Of a stretch of DNA of 64,000 nucleotides, positions 35,804 to 46,048 are shown one piece after another. This stretch comes from Hydrogenophaga crassostreae. GTDB taxonomy: Bacteria; Pseudomonadota; Gammaproteobacteria; Burkholderiales; Burkholderiaceae_C. Within the stretch, counting starts at the first letter, position 1. Each line of letters starts with the position of its first letter. Where the stretch lies: contig NZ_CP017476.1 in NCBI RefSeq assembly GCF_001761385.1, forward strand, positions 3,833,501-3,897,500, in the 5' to 3' direction. A program made the position numbers and the translations under genes. The notes beneath the pieces were generated by a model. That model was not told the DNA's origin. It worked only from the letters and a program-made list of their open reading frames with translations, and did not search any database.

Positions 35804-36637
35804 ATGCCTGTGAACCAGCCAACCGCGGCCCGAAAAGCCCCGCCCCTGCCACCTCCCATCTGGGATGCACGCTGCAGAGCCTGCTGGTTCACGGTGCTCT
35901 TGCTGGCGTTTGTGGCAGCCAGCTTCTGGTCGCTGGATTTGCAGTGGGGTCAGTTTTTGTCGTGGCAAGCAGCGAAAGACATGTCGCGCTTTCTGGGTGA
36001 GTTTTTCCCGCCCGAGACCTCTGCCGACTTCCTCTGGAAGGTGACCATCGGTGCATGGGAAACCCTCGCGATGTCGGCACTGGGCACGGTGCTGGCTGCG
36101 ATGGGTGGTCTGGCGCTGGCCTTGCCTGCAAGCCGGCTGGTGGCGGGTGACACAGCCTGGGCCCGCGGCCCGACCCGCTTGCTTCTCAACGCCTTGCGCT
36201 CGATTCCCGAGCTGGTGTGGGCTGCGCTGCTGTTGATCTCGGCCGGACTCGGCCCTTTCGCCGGCACGCTGGCGCTGGCGCTGCACACCACCGGGGTGCT
36301 CGGCCGGCTGTTCGCCGAGGCGGTGGAAAACGCACCCACCGGACCGGGCGATGCCTTGCGCGCACAGGGCGTGGGCCAGGGCCGCGTATTTCTCTACGCC
36401 ACGCTGCCGCAGATCTTGCCGCAACTCATGAGTTACACACTCTACCGCTGGGAAAACAACATCCGGGCGGCGGCCGTCCTGGGGGTGGTCGGTGCGGGCG
36501 GATTGGGCCAGTTGCTGGCCTTTCACATGGGTCTGTTCCAGATGGGCAAAACCGCCACCATCCTCGGCGCCATGCTCATCCTCGTGGGCATCGTTGATGC
36601 GACAAGCCATCTGTCGCGTCGGCTGCTCAGCCGCTAA
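35804..36637 (+). CDS. ABC transporter permease, PhnE-like (second)
   Basis: The protein has 277 residues and about six membrane helices. It shows LRSIPELVWAALLL and the coupling loop AVENAPTGPGDALRAQGVGQ, and near its end VVGAGGLGQLLAFHMGLFQMG, matching the first permease motif for motif. It differs enough in sequence to indicate an old duplication rather than a recent one. It likely forms the heterodimeric membrane part of the proposed selenium importer. An SMR gene begins nine bases after its stop, suggesting that the operon continues. Confidence 0.88.
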   Translation: MPVNQPTAARKAPPLPPPIWDARCRACWFTVLLLAFVAASFWSLDLQWGQFLSWQAAKDMSRFLGEFFPPETSADFLWKVTIGAWETLAMSALGTVLAAMGGLALALPASRLVAGDTAWARGPTRLLLNALRSIPELVWAALLLISAGLGPFAGTLALALHTTGVLGRLFAEAVENAPTGPGDALRAQGVGQGRVFLYATLPQILPQLMSYTLYRWENNIRAAAVLGVVGAGGLGQLLAFHMGLFQMGKTATILGAMLILVGIVDATSHLSRRLLSR

Positions 36638-36646
36638 AGTGCCTGT

Positions 36647-36994
36647 ATGCCGTTGTTGACCATTTCTCAAGCTTGGTTCGTTCTGGCCATCGCCATCCTG
36701 ATGGAGGTCGGCGGCACCACCTGCATGCGGCTGGCCGAAGGGTTCACGCGCCTGACACCCTCTTTGATGATGGTGGTGTTCTACGCTTTCTCTTTTGCGC
36801 TCAACACCATGGTGATTCGCGTCCTGGGTCTGAGCGTGACCTACGGCGTGTGGTCGGGAGCGGGCACGGTTCTCACCGCCGCGATCGGCATCTTCTATTT
36901 CAGGGAACCCGCCACCGCCATCAAGATGGTGAGCATCGGGCTCATCGTGATCGGCGTGATGGGCCTGCACTCGGCTTCCCGTGTCGGCACCTGA
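36647..36994 (+). CDS. Small multidrug resistance (SMR) family transporter
   Basis: The protein has 115 residues and four membrane helices. The essential glutamate of SMR exporters is in LMEVGGTTCMRLAEG (Glu19/20 region) and SVTYGVWSGAGTVLTAAIG is the characteristic TM3 loop. EmrE-, SugE/Gdx- or paired-type cannot be separated here. SMR proteins export quaternary amines or guanidinium; selenoneine and hercynine contain a trimethylammonium (betaine) group, so export of such a compound is thinkable given the location nine bases after the importer's permease. That is inference. Confidence 0.9.
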   Translation: MPLLTISQAWFVLAIAILMEVGGTTCMRLAEGFTRLTPSLMMVVFYAFSFALNTMVIRVLGLSVTYGVWSGAGTVLTAAIGIFYFREPATAIKMVSIGLIVIGVMGLHSASRVGT

Positions 36995-37007
36995 CATCAC
37001 ATCACCC

Positions 37008-37637
37008 ATGAACCCCAACCAGATTTCCATCGAACGCTACCGCGACAAAGCCGCCGGCTACGACGCTTCGGCCGAGTTCACCATGCCACTGCGGCGGCGC
37101 ACGATCGCCCTGCTGCATCTGCGTGCCGGGGAAACCGTGATCGATGTGGGTGCTGGCACAGGATTGAGTTATGCCCTGTTGCGCGATGGCGTGGGCGACA
37201 CGGGACAGGTGTGGGGTTTCGAGCAAAGCCCCGAGATGTTTGCCGTGGGCGAGCAACGTGTTCAACGTGAGCATTGGCCCAACGTCTTGCACCTGCAAGC
37301 CCCGGCTGAAACGGTGAATCTGCCCGGCATGGCCGATGCCGTGCTCTTCAATTACACCCACGACATTTGCCGCACACCTGCCGCCGTGGCCAACATCCTG
37401 AGACAGGTCAAACCCGGCGCACGCGTGGCCATGGCCGGCATCAAGTTCTTCCCCTGGTGGACCGGGCCGCTGAACATCCTGGCCTGGCTGAAAAACCGCC
37501 CCTACAACGCCAAAGCCGCCGATCTGTGGGAACCCTGGAGCCATGTCGCGGCGGCTTGCAGCGATTTCCAATGGCACAGTACCCAATGGGGCATGGGCTA
37601 CGTCGCCAGTGGTATCAAACGGGGAGACCCGCCATAA
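37008..37637 (+). CDS. Class I SAM-dependent methyltransferase
   Basis: The protein has 209 residues. The Rossmann-type SAM site is VIDVGAGTGLSYALLRDGVG (~residues 42-60), with VWGFEQSPEMFAVGEQRV as the acidic loop and LFNYTHDICRTPAAVANILRQVKPGARVAMAGIKFFPWW after it. The acceptor is unknown. ATG 37008 is preferred to the in-frame ATG at 36981, which overlaps the SMR gene. The tight spacing (13 bases) after the SMR gene makes it part of the same operon, so methylation of a selenium or betaine compound can be considered. Confidence 0.82.
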   Translation: MNPNQISIERYRDKAAGYDASAEFTMPLRRRTIALLHLRAGETVIDVGAGTGLSYALLRDGVGDTGQVWGFEQSPEMFAVGEQRVQREHWPNVLHLQAPAETVNLPGMADAVLFNYTHDICRTPAAVANILRQVKPGARVAMAGIKFFPWWTGPLNILAWLKNRPYNAKAADLWEPWSHVAAACSDFQWHSTQWGMGYVASGIKRGDPP

Positions 37638-38142
37638 GCAGACGGGCAGCCAGCCTCGATTCTGAAAGCACCGCGCCCTCAAAAAAAAGGCACGAGGTCG
37701 GTTCAACGAATCACGCTGACATCCGCTTTGCGGTTCGCGGCCCTTGCCTGCCAGCCCCTGGCCCATGCCCCACTGCCTCGCGAGGTTTGACTGGACAGAA
37801 TGACAACCGTCATTCCCGCCATGCGTTGCCAACCGACCCCGCAATTCAGAGCCCGCTTTTGGGTGTCTGCACAAGCATGTGAAGAGGCCACCGCGTCGGC
37901 AGCCCGGCTGTGCATGTGCCAACACCGCGACAACATTTCCGCCCTGTTGAACCGGGCCGGTTCAGGGCAGCAAGGCGGTGTTCCCAGCGATTGCACGGGC
38001 GCCGGCGACGAGACCATGTTTGCCAGCAATCGCGTTCGACGACCCCAACAACGGGCGCTGAGCCTGCACGGCGGAGGTCGAGCGGTGCGCCCGTGTCACA
38101 GGCGATACGGTGCTCGAGCCCAACGGCAGCGACACTGCACCC
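37638..38142. other. Gene-free interval after the selenium operon
   Basis: About 505 bases with no supported gene on either strand. A strong imperfect hairpin lies at 37941-37968 (GCCCT ... AGGGC outside, GAACCGG / CCGGTTC inside) but no T-run follows. A run of eight A residues at about 37681-37688 gives no stem. Promoter signals for the downstream GST gene are not obvious. Confidence 0.4.
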
Positions 38143-39258
38143 ATGAACGACGTGCACACGCCCTCCCCTGCCCTGCGCCTCTATGGCGCCGACATCAGCT
38201 ATTTCAGCGCCAAGGTCCGCGCCTACCTGCGTTGGAAAGGTTTGCCTTTTGAAGAGGTGCATGCGAACCGCGATGTGTACCGCCACACCATCATTCCCCG
38301 CATTGGTTTCCCCGTGATACCCGTGGTGCACACGCCCGAAGGCGCCTGGCTGCAAGACAGCACCGACATCATCGACACGCTGGAAAGCCAACACCCCGAT
38401 CCGTCGATCCAGCCGCCGGGTGCGGTGCAACAGCTGGTGGCGCGCCTGCTCGAACTGCTGGGCGACGAATGGTTGCTGCTGCCCGCCATGCACTACCGCT
38501 GGCACCACAACCGCGACTGGGCCATTCAGGCCTTTGGTGCGCTGGCGATGCCCGAGGGCAGCGAAGCCGAGCAACGCAGCGCCGGCGAGCGTTCCGCCGG
38601 GCCCTTTGCACAGGCCGCCGAATTGCTGGGCGCGGAACCCGCCATGCACGCAGCGGTTGAGCAGGCTTACCTCGGCTTGCTCCAGGAGTTGAACACCCAC
38701 TTTGAGCAACACCCTTTCGCCCTGGGCGCGCACGCCTCGGTGGCCGACTTCGGGTTGTACGGGCCGCTGTACGCTCACCTCTACCGAGACCCCGCCAGCG
38801 GCGCCATCATGAAACAGCGCGCGCCAGCCGTGGTGCGCTGGATCGAGCGCCTGAGTGCGGCCCCCGTTCAACCGTTGGCCGCCTTCCCCGCCACTGGCCA
38901 GATCCCTGAAACCCTGCTGCCCATACTGGCCCGCCAGATGCGCGAACAACTGCCAGACCTGACTGAAACTGCTCACCGCTTTCAAGCCTGGCTGACCCTG
39001 AACCCCGACGAACCGGTGCCGCGTGTGATCGGCAAACATGCTTTCCGGTTGGAAGGCCAGACCGGCCAGCGCATCACCCGGCCCTATGCCCTCTGGATGC
39101 TGCAGCGTGCGCGTGAAACCTACCTCGCCACCCGCGGTGATGGCCGTGTGGCCGCTGACCAACTGCTGGATCAAGTGGGAGGTGACGCATTTCGCCGGTT
39201 TGAAGATCCGCCCCCCCTGCGCCGCGATGGCATGAGCGTGGCGCTGGTATCTGCCTGA
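38143..39258 (+). CDS. Glutathione S-transferase family protein, long form
   Basis: The protein has 371 residues. The N-terminal thioredoxin-like GST domain has LRLYGADISYFSAKVRAYLRWKGLPFEEV, then GFPVIPVVHTPEGAWLQDSTDIIDTLE (cis-Pro and the SNAIL-like motif as DSTDII). An all-helical C-terminal domain with DWAIQAFGALAMPEG and ASVADFGLYGPLYAHLY follows. A ~100-residue extension at the end resembles the extra region seen in some bacterial GSTs. Role unknown; conjugation, thiol redox or seleno-sulfide handling are all possible. Confidence 0.8.
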   Translation: MNDVHTPSPALRLYGADISYFSAKVRAYLRWKGLPFEEVHANRDVYRHTIIPRIGFPVIPVVHTPEGAWLQDSTDIIDTLESQHPDPSIQPPGAVQQLVARLLELLGDEWLLLPAMHYRWHHNRDWAIQAFGALAMPEGSEAEQRSAGERSAGPFAQAAELLGAEPAMHAAVEQAYLGLLQELNTHFEQHPFALGAHASVADFGLYGPLYAHLYRDPASGAIMKQRAPAVVRWIERLSAAPVQPLAAFPATGQIPETLLPILARQMREQLPDLTETAHRFQAWLTLNPDEPVPRVIGKHAFRLEGQTGQRITRPYALWMLQRARETYLATRGDGRVAADQLLDQVGGDAFRRFEDPPPLRRDGMSVALVSA

Positions 39259-39364
39259 GTTTTCTGGAACCCCGTCCTTGGGTTCACTTGGGCAAAAAGG
39301 CATCAGTGGTTGGCCAAACACCGCCCATGGCTTACCCTTGGTCCTGGATGCAAAGGAGCCTGAC

Positions 39365-40015
39365 ATGAACCGCCGCCAAACTGTGATCGCCCTCGCCGCA
39401 TGTGCAACGCTGTTCGCCATAGCCCTGCCTTCTGTTGCCCACGCCGAAGTCAGCGCTGACCAGGGGCCTCCATTTCGCACCACGAGTGATGCTTCGGCCA
39501 CCAACCTGATGTTGATGGGATACGACCCTGTGGCCTATTTCAAGGTGAACGACGCGGTGGTCGGTGACCCCGCCAATCAGAGCGATTTCATGGGCGTCAC
39601 CTGGCGCTTTTCCAGCGCCGAGAACCAGGCAGAATTCCTGCGCAGTCCGGAAACCTATATGCCGCAGTTCGGTGGTTTCTGCAGCAACGGCATCAACTAC
39701 GCCGTTCCCTGGGGCGCAGGCGGGGGCCCCAACACCTGGCGCATCTACCGCGGCAAGCTCTATGTGTTCGGCGGGCAATCGTCACGCGACCAGTTTGAAA
39801 TGGAAACCGAACTCAACCTGCAGCGCGCCCACCAATACTGGACCAGCGAAATCGCCGACAGCAACCCGCTGGTTGTTCGATACAAGCGCCTGATATTCCG
39901 CGTGCCGCACTACAAGAGCGACGCCGCCTTGCAAGCCGAATGGGAAGCGAAGCGCGCGGCGGGCAGCTTGCCGGTGATGCCGGGGCAACCCCAGGTGGTG
40001 CCGGCGGCGCCTTGA
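39365..40015 (+). CDS. Secreted YHS-domain protein
   Basis: The protein has 216 residues with a signal peptide (MNRRQTVIALAA... to AHAEV). The YHS module has NLMLMGYDPVAYFKVNDAVVG, WRFSSAENQAEFLRSPETYMPQFGGFCSNG and an internal WGAGGGPNTWRIYRGKLYVFGGQSS, followed by a C-terminal helix region with LIFRVPHYKS. Same long architecture as the lipoprotein at 60454. ATG 39365 is chosen because it starts the signal peptide and is preceded by a GGAG. Function unknown. Confidence 0.8.
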   Translation: MNRRQTVIALAACATLFAIALPSVAHAEVSADQGPPFRTTSDASATNLMLMGYDPVAYFKVNDAVVGDPANQSDFMGVTWRFSSAENQAEFLRSPETYMPQFGGFCSNGINYAVPWGAGGGPNTWRIYRGKLYVFGGQSSRDQFEMETELNLQRAHQYWTSEIADSNPLVVRYKRLIFRVPHYKSDAALQAEWEAKRAAGSLPVMPGQPQVVPAAP

Positions 40016-40333
40016 CCCGGACCGTTTTCTCGGGTTTCGAAGAGGGCGTTTTGACCCACAGGGACGCTGCCGGCAACACGCCTGTTGAGCCGATGCGGTA
40101 GACGCCGCCATCTGGTTCTGTGATGCCGGAAGTAACCGATGGTTGAACAGGGGCCGCCGACCGTGGTGAACGCCAAGGACTCATTTTTGTTGATGCGATT
40201 CAGGCCCAGCGTTTGGCTGAGGTCGCCTTGCGCCGAGGGGACTAAACCCACGATGGGCCAACGGGTAACGCTGCCCTTGACTGCGGATTCCCTTAAAGAG
40301 TCATACAATATGCATCTTTAAAGCAGGCTTTTC
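40016..40333. other. Intergenic region upstream of the haemoglobin-suf operon
   Basis: About 318 bases. The right end holds the NsrR-like operator at 40296-40318 and promoter-like elements TTGACT (40277-40282) and TACAAT (40304-40309), the latter inside the operator but with a long 21-base spacer. No gene is seen. Confidence 0.5.
40296..40318. promoter_or_regulatory. NsrR-like operator before the haemoglobin-suf operon
   Basis: A 23-bp imperfect dyad with 11-base half-sites AAGAGTCATAC and (reverse complement of the right half) AAGATGCATAT, eight of eleven matching. It fits the AAGATGyAT half-site pattern known for NsrR. Two similar sites lie beside the nsrR gene in this window. It overlaps a candidate -10, consistent with repression. 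Confidence 0.65.
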
Positions 40334-40755
40334 ATGCACAGCGACCTCCAGACAACCCCACCCGCCAACCTGAACCGGGATTCGATCACCCGGCTGGTGA
40401 CGCGTTTCTACCGCGACGTGCGGGCCGACAACCTGCTTGGCCCCACCTTTGAGGGCGTTCTCGCGGGCCGGTGGGATGCGCATCTGCCTCGAATGGTTGC
40501 GTTCTGGAGCACCGTCATGCTGGGCACGCACAGCTACAAAGGCAACGTCTATGCCAAACACATGGTGGTGCCAGGCGTCACGCCCGAACATTTCACGCGC
40601 TGGATCACTTTGTGGCGCCAGCACACCAGCGCGGCTTTTGATGCCGCCAGCGCTGGCCGATTCCAGCATGTGGCCATGGGCATGGCCAGTCAGTTGTACC
40701 GAGGCCATTTTGGCCAGCCCTTGAATCCGCACCACACCGACACAGGAGCCCAGCC

Positions 40756-40759
<4 letters not shown>
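40334..40759 (+). CDS. Group III truncated haemoglobin
   Basis: The protein has 141 residues. Group III marks are LVTRFYRDVRADNLLGPTFE at the start and AFWSTVMLGTHSYKGNVYAKHMVV in the middle, followed by HFTRWITLWRQHT, where the haem-binding His is expected. Such globins bind NO or O2 and may detoxify or sense NO. Its stop overlaps the sufB start as ATGA, so it is the first cistron of the suf operon. An NsrR-like operator lies 16 bases before its ATG, so induction by NO is likely. Confidence 0.87.
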
Positions 40760-42219
<1,460 letters not shown>

Positions 42220-42251
42220 TTTTTCCATTCCCGTATTCAGAAAGAACCACC

Positions 42252-43022
42252 ATGACCTCTTCCCAACCCCTGTTGCAAGTGCAAGATCTGCGTGTGGACA
42301 TTGGCGGGCGCCACGTATTGAAATCGATTTCGCTCGATGTGCCGGCCGGTTCGCTGGTGGTGCTCATGGGGGCCAACGGCAGCGGCAAGAGCACGCTGGG
42401 CCTGACGCTCGCAGGCCATCCGCGCTACCAGGTGGTAGGCGGTCAGGCCCGTTTTGGCGGCCAGGACCTGCTGGCACTGAACCCGGAAGAACGCGCCCGC
42501 GCCGGCCTGTTTGTCTCGTTCCAGGCTCCACCCGACATTCCGGGCGTGAAAAACAACCTGTTCATACGGACGGCCCTCAACGCCGTGCGCGAAGCGCGCG
42601 GCGAGGCACCGCTGGATGCGTTTGATTTCCTTGGCGACGCCCGCGCCACGGCCAGCCGTCTGGGCCTGCCCGAGGCCATGCTGTCGCGCCCGGTCAACGA
42701 CGGTTTCTCTGGCGGTGAGCGCAAGCGCAACGAGCTGCTGCAACTGGCCCTGCTGAAGCCCAAGCTGGCGTTGCTTGACGAAATCGATTCCGGCATGGAC
42801 GTGGACGGCACCCGGGCCGTGGTGGAACTGGTTCAGTCCATGCGTGCTGATGGCACCGCTTTTGTGGTGGTGTCGCACTACCTGCAGCTGATCGAGTCTT
42901 TGCAGCCCGACGCGGTGCTGCGGCTCGATCAGGGCTGCATCGCAGAAACCGGTGACCTGGCGCTGGCGCGGGACATCTCGCGCACCGGCTTTGCTCGCGC
43001 CGCCGAACCAATGGAGGCCTGA
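42252..43022 (+). CDS. sufC: Fe-S assembly ATPase SufC
   Basis: The protein has 256 residues. It is the ABC-type ATPase of the SufBC2D complex, with Walker A GANGSGKST (~39-47), signature FSGGERKRNELLQ, Walker B LALLDEIDSGMD and the SufC-type H-loop VVSHYLQLIE. FVSFQAPPDIPGV is the Q-loop region typical of SufC. It starts 32 bases after sufB. ATG 42252 begins the conserved domain; a much longer in-frame upstream extension overlaps sufB and is not real. Confidence 0.96.
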   Translation: MTSSQPLLQVQDLRVDIGGRHVLKSISLDVPAGSLVVLMGANGSGKSTLGLTLAGHPRYQVVGGQARFGGQDLLALNPEERARAGLFVSFQAPPDIPGVKNNLFIRTALNAVREARGEAPLDAFDFLGDARATASRLGLPEAMLSRPVNDGFSGGERKRNELLQLALLKPKLALLDEIDSGMDVDGTRAVVELVQSMRADGTAFVVVSHYLQLIESLQPDAVLRLDQGCIAETGDLALARDISRTGFARAAEPMEA

Positions 43023-43024
43023 AC

Positions 43025-44329
43025 ATGGACCACGCACGCGCCGACATGCTGGCCGCCCGCGACCGGTTGGCCCACTTTGGCTGGATCCCGCGCCACGCTG
43101 AGGCGTTCCGCCACCAGCCACCACCGCCCGCCGCCGCCTGGCTGGGCGAAGAAACCGAAAACGCCAAAGCAGGCTGCGACGCGCACCCGCTGACCGGCGC
43201 CGGCTGGACGCTGCACCCACTGGGTGAAACACCGCAAGGCCGCATCGACGCCCACTGGCTCGATGCATCCGACCCGACCCAGCGCAAGGAGCTGTTTGCC
43301 GACCTGCCTTTGCCGATGTACCCCGGTGGTGCGGTTGCCTTGAGCGACATCGACGCGCGCGATGCCGCGCCCTTTGCCTGGGCGCACCGCGCACTGTGCC
43401 GCCGTGGTTTGCGCTTGAACATCGGCGGCGCGGAGCCTGCGGGTCGCGCCACGCCCGAGACCGTTTGGGTGCAACTGAGGCACCAACCACGCAGCGCAGT
43501 CGAAGCGCCGATGCTGGTGATCGAGGTGCAGGCCGGCGTGCATTGCGTGCTGGTCGAGACGCATGACCGCGAGGCGGTGGCCTGCGGGCAGGCGGTGGTG
43601 CAAAACCTGCGTGCCCACATCAGGCTGGGTGCGGGCGCCACCCTGCAACACCTGCGCTGCGTGATGCCCGGCTCGGACGACCGCATTGCCCACCACCTCC
43701 ATGTGCAACTGGCCGATGGCGCGCGCTACGAACAAGGCCTGATCGCCAATGGCGGCCAGTACCACCTGCAGCGCCAGGTGGTTGAACTCAAGGGTGAACG
43801 TGCGGTCGCCAGCACGGCAGGGCTGCTGCTCGCCGCCGGGTCCAGCCTCGAACAACAGGTGCGACTGCAACACACCGGCGAGCGCACCCGCAGCAGCGTC
43901 GAAGCGCTGGCGCTGGCCAGTGGCGCGGCGCGGGCGGTGGTCAACGCCCATACCCGCATCGCACCGGGAGCCGCCGACGCCGATGTGCGACAGCGGCTCA
44001 GCGGCGTGCCCACCGGTGGTCAGCCCAGGCTGATCCTGCGTCCGCACCTGGAAATCCACCACGATCAAGTGCAGGCGGCCCACGGCGCCACCTGGGGCGC
44101 CTTGCCCGAAGACGCCTTGTTCTACGCCCGACAACGGGGTCTGGATGAGCGCAGCGCACGCGGACTGATCATCGAGGGCATGGCCCATGCCCTGTTCATG
44201 CGTGCCTTCGATGACGTTCGTCTGATCGAGACACTGGACCTGGCTGGCCTGTTGCGCCAGGCGGTGGCCCGGCACCTGGCCGATGGCAGCACCATGCCCA
44301 GCACCACGCGGGAGACCCAACATGGGTGA
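43025..44329 (+). CDS. sufD: Fe-S assembly protein SufD
   Basis: The protein has 434 residues. The beta-helix core resembles SufB but is more divergent: GGAVALSDI, VQNLRAHIRLGAGATLQHLRCVMPGSDDRIAHHLHVQLADGARYEQ, LVQ-type repeats, and the ending PRLILRPHLEIHHDQVQAAHGATWGALPEDALFYARQRGLDERSARGLIIEGMAHALF, with H-D-x-V-x-A-x-H-G-A as the SufD mark. It follows sufC by two bases with GGAGG before ATG, and its stop lies inside the next gene's start region, so translation is coupled. Confidence 0.95.
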   Translation: MDHARADMLAARDRLAHFGWIPRHAEAFRHQPPPPAAAWLGEETENAKAGCDAHPLTGAGWTLHPLGETPQGRIDAHWLDASDPTQRKELFADLPLPMYPGGAVALSDIDARDAAPFAWAHRALCRRGLRLNIGGAEPAGRATPETVWVQLRHQPRSAVEAPMLVIEVQAGVHCVLVETHDREAVACGQAVVQNLRAHIRLGAGATLQHLRCVMPGSDDRIAHHLHVQLADGARYEQGLIANGGQYHLQRQVVELKGERAVASTAGLLLAAGSSLEQQVRLQHTGERTRSSVEALALASGAARAVVNAHTRIAPGAADADVRQRLSGVPTGGQPRLILRPHLEIHHDQVQAAHGATWGALPEDALFYARQRGLDERSARGLIIEGMAHALFMRAFDDVRLIETLDLAGLLRQAVARHLADGSTMPSTTRETQHG

Positions 44330-45578
44330 TACGTTTCTGACCGACCCCGGTTCGCTGGAGGCCTTGCGGGCCCAGTTTCCGGCGCTCGCGCAGCGCATTC
44401 ACGGTGCGCCACTGGCCTACCTCGACAACGCCGCCACCACCCAGATGGCCTTGCCGGTACAAGGCGCGATGCGCGCCTTCGAGCAGAACGACCGGTCCAA
44501 CATCCACCGGGGGGTGCACACGCTCAGCCAGCGCGCCACCGACGCTTTCGAACGCGCGCGCATCGAGCTAAAGCGCTTTGTCGGCGCCGGACCGAAGCAC
44601 GAACTGGTGTTCACCTCGGGCACCACCGATGCGCTGAACATGGTGGCCCACGGGCTTTCCACGCCAGGCATTCAGCCCGCCTGGCTGCAAGCCGGCGATG
44701 AGATCGTCGTCAGCGGGCTGGAACACCACGCCAACCTCGTGCCCTGGCAACAGGTGGCGCGGCGCACCGGGGCGGTATTGCGGGTACTGCGGCCCGATGC
44801 CGAGGGTCGGTTGCACGTCGACGATCTCAAGCCACTTCTGAATGCCCGCACCCGCGTGCTGGCGCTCACCGCCTGCGCCAACGCCACCGGTGAGCGTCCG
44901 CCGTACGAGGCCTTGCTCGAAATCGCGGCAGACGCCGGGGCCCTGACCGTGCTCGATGCGGCCCAGGCCGTGGCCCACGGCGTGCCCGACCTGTCGGCGC
45001 TGGCCTGCGATTTCATGGTGTTCTCTGGCCACAAAATGTACGGACCCATGGGCACCGGCGTGCTGGCCGGATGCCGCGCCGCGCTGGAACGGCTGGAGCC
45101 CTTGCGCTACGGCGGGGACATGGTGGCCTGGGTCAGCGCCACCGAGACCAGCTTTACCGAGTTGCCAGCGCGCCTGGAGGGTGGCACACCCAACGTGGCG
45201 GGCGCGATTGGCATGGCGGCGGCCGCCGCTTTCATCGACCAGGTCGGACGGGCCCGCATCGACGCCCATCTCGGCGCGTTGCGCGAACACGCCGCGGTGG
45301 GCCTGGCCGCGCTGCCGGGCGTCACAGTGCTGTCTCTGGACAGCCGCGCTTCGGCCATCGTCTCGTTTGCCGCCGATGGTGTGCACCCGCACGACATCGG
45401 CACCTTGCTCGATCAACAAGGCATCGCGGTGCGCACCGGCCACCACTGCGCCCAGCCGCTGCAGGAACACCTGGGCCTGGGGCCGACCACCCGCGCCTCG
45501 TTTGCGCTTTACAACACCCATGCCGAGGTCGAGCGCCTGCTCGCCGGCGTGGCACATGCCTTGAAGGTGCTGCAATGA
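44322..45578 (+). CDS. sufS: Cysteine desulfurase SufS
   Basis: The protein has 418 residues. It is a group II PLP-dependent desulfurase that supplies sulfur to SufU/SufB. Visible marks are YLDNAATTQMALPVQ, FTSGTTDALNMVAHGL, the SGLEHHANLVPWQ region, the PLP lysine in VFSGHKMYGPMGTGVL, and the persulfide-forming Cys of RTGHHCAQPLQEHLGL. It overlaps the end of sufD by eight bases; GGGAG precedes ATG 44322. Its partner here is SufU, not SufE. Confidence 0.95.
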   Translation: MGDTFLTDPGSLEALRAQFPALAQRIHGAPLAYLDNAATTQMALPVQGAMRAFEQNDRSNIHRGVHTLSQRATDAFERARIELKRFVGAGPKHELVFTSGTTDALNMVAHGLSTPGIQPAWLQAGDEIVVSGLEHHANLVPWQQVARRTGAVLRVLRPDAEGRLHVDDLKPLLNARTRVLALTACANATGERPPYEALLEIAADAGALTVLDAAQAVAHGVPDLSALACDFMVFSGHKMYGPMGTGVLAGCRAALERLEPLRYGGDMVAWVSATETSFTELPARLEGGTPNVAGAIGMAAAAAFIDQVGRARIDAHLGALREHAAVGLAALPGVTVLSLDSRASAIVSFAADGVHPHDIGTLLDQQGIAVRTGHHCAQPLQEHLGLGPTTRASFALYNTHAEVERLLAGVAHALKVLQ

Positions 45579-46048
45579 ACACAGAAACCGCAGCCGAACT
45601 GGACCTCTACCAGGAGGTTGTGATGGACCACAAGCGCGCGCCGCGCCATTTCGGCACGCTGCCCGCGCCGACCCACCAGGCACGGGGGCAAAACCCGCAG
45701 TGTGGTGACGACCTTCAAGTGGCCATGGTGATGGACCACGGCAAGGTAAAAGATATCCGCTTCAGCGGCCAGGGCTGCGCGATCTGCATTGCGTCCGCAT
45801 CGATGATGACCGAGGCGGTGCTGGGTCAGGACGCCGCGCTGGCGCAGCAACTGCATGCGCGTTTTCGCGCCGTGCTCACCGGGCAGATGGAGCCGGAAGG
45901 CGCCCACCTGGGCAAGCTGGTCAGCCTGGCCGGCGTACGCCGTTACCCGGGCCGCATCAAGTGCGCCCTGCTGGGTTGGCACGCCCTGATGCACGCCCTG
46001 GGCACCGAAGGCGATACCTCCAACGCCACGCCGGAGGCCGCGTCATGA
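45575..46048 (+). CDS. sufU: SufU-type sulfur acceptor
   Basis: The protein has 157 residues. The IscU/SufU fold is shown by LDLYQEVVMDHKRAPRHFG, the first Cys in QCGDDLQVAMV, the second in GQGCAICIASASMMTEAVLGQ and the third in RRYPGRIKCALLGWHAL. The insertion between the second and third Cys is a SufU mark. In Bacillus-type SUF systems SufU takes sulfur from SufS by a zinc-dependent thiol exchange. It overlaps sufS as ATGA. Confidence 0.92.
   Translation: MNTETAAELDLYQEVVMDHKRAPRHFGTLPAPTHQARGQNPQCGDDLQVAMVMDHGKVKDIRFSGQGCAICIASASMMTEAVLGQDAALAQQLHARFRAVLTGQMEPEGAHLGKLVSLAGVRRYPGRIKCALLGWHALMHALGTEGDTSNATPEAAS

Noticed and set aside
37941..37968. Imperfect hairpin after the selenium operon as a terminator
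   Set aside because: It lies about 300 bases beyond the methyltransferase stop and lacks a T-run.
37846..39504. A 552-codon open frame antisense to the GST gene and its upstream region
   Set aside because: The plus-strand GST has clear motifs. The extension over the intergenic region shows no family resemblance.
40296..40318. IscR operator before the globin-suf operon
   Set aside because: The dyad has AAGA...TCTT arms and CAT/ATG cores, not the CC...GG core of type 2 or the longer AT-rich type 1 IscR sites; two like sites flank an NsrR-type gene.
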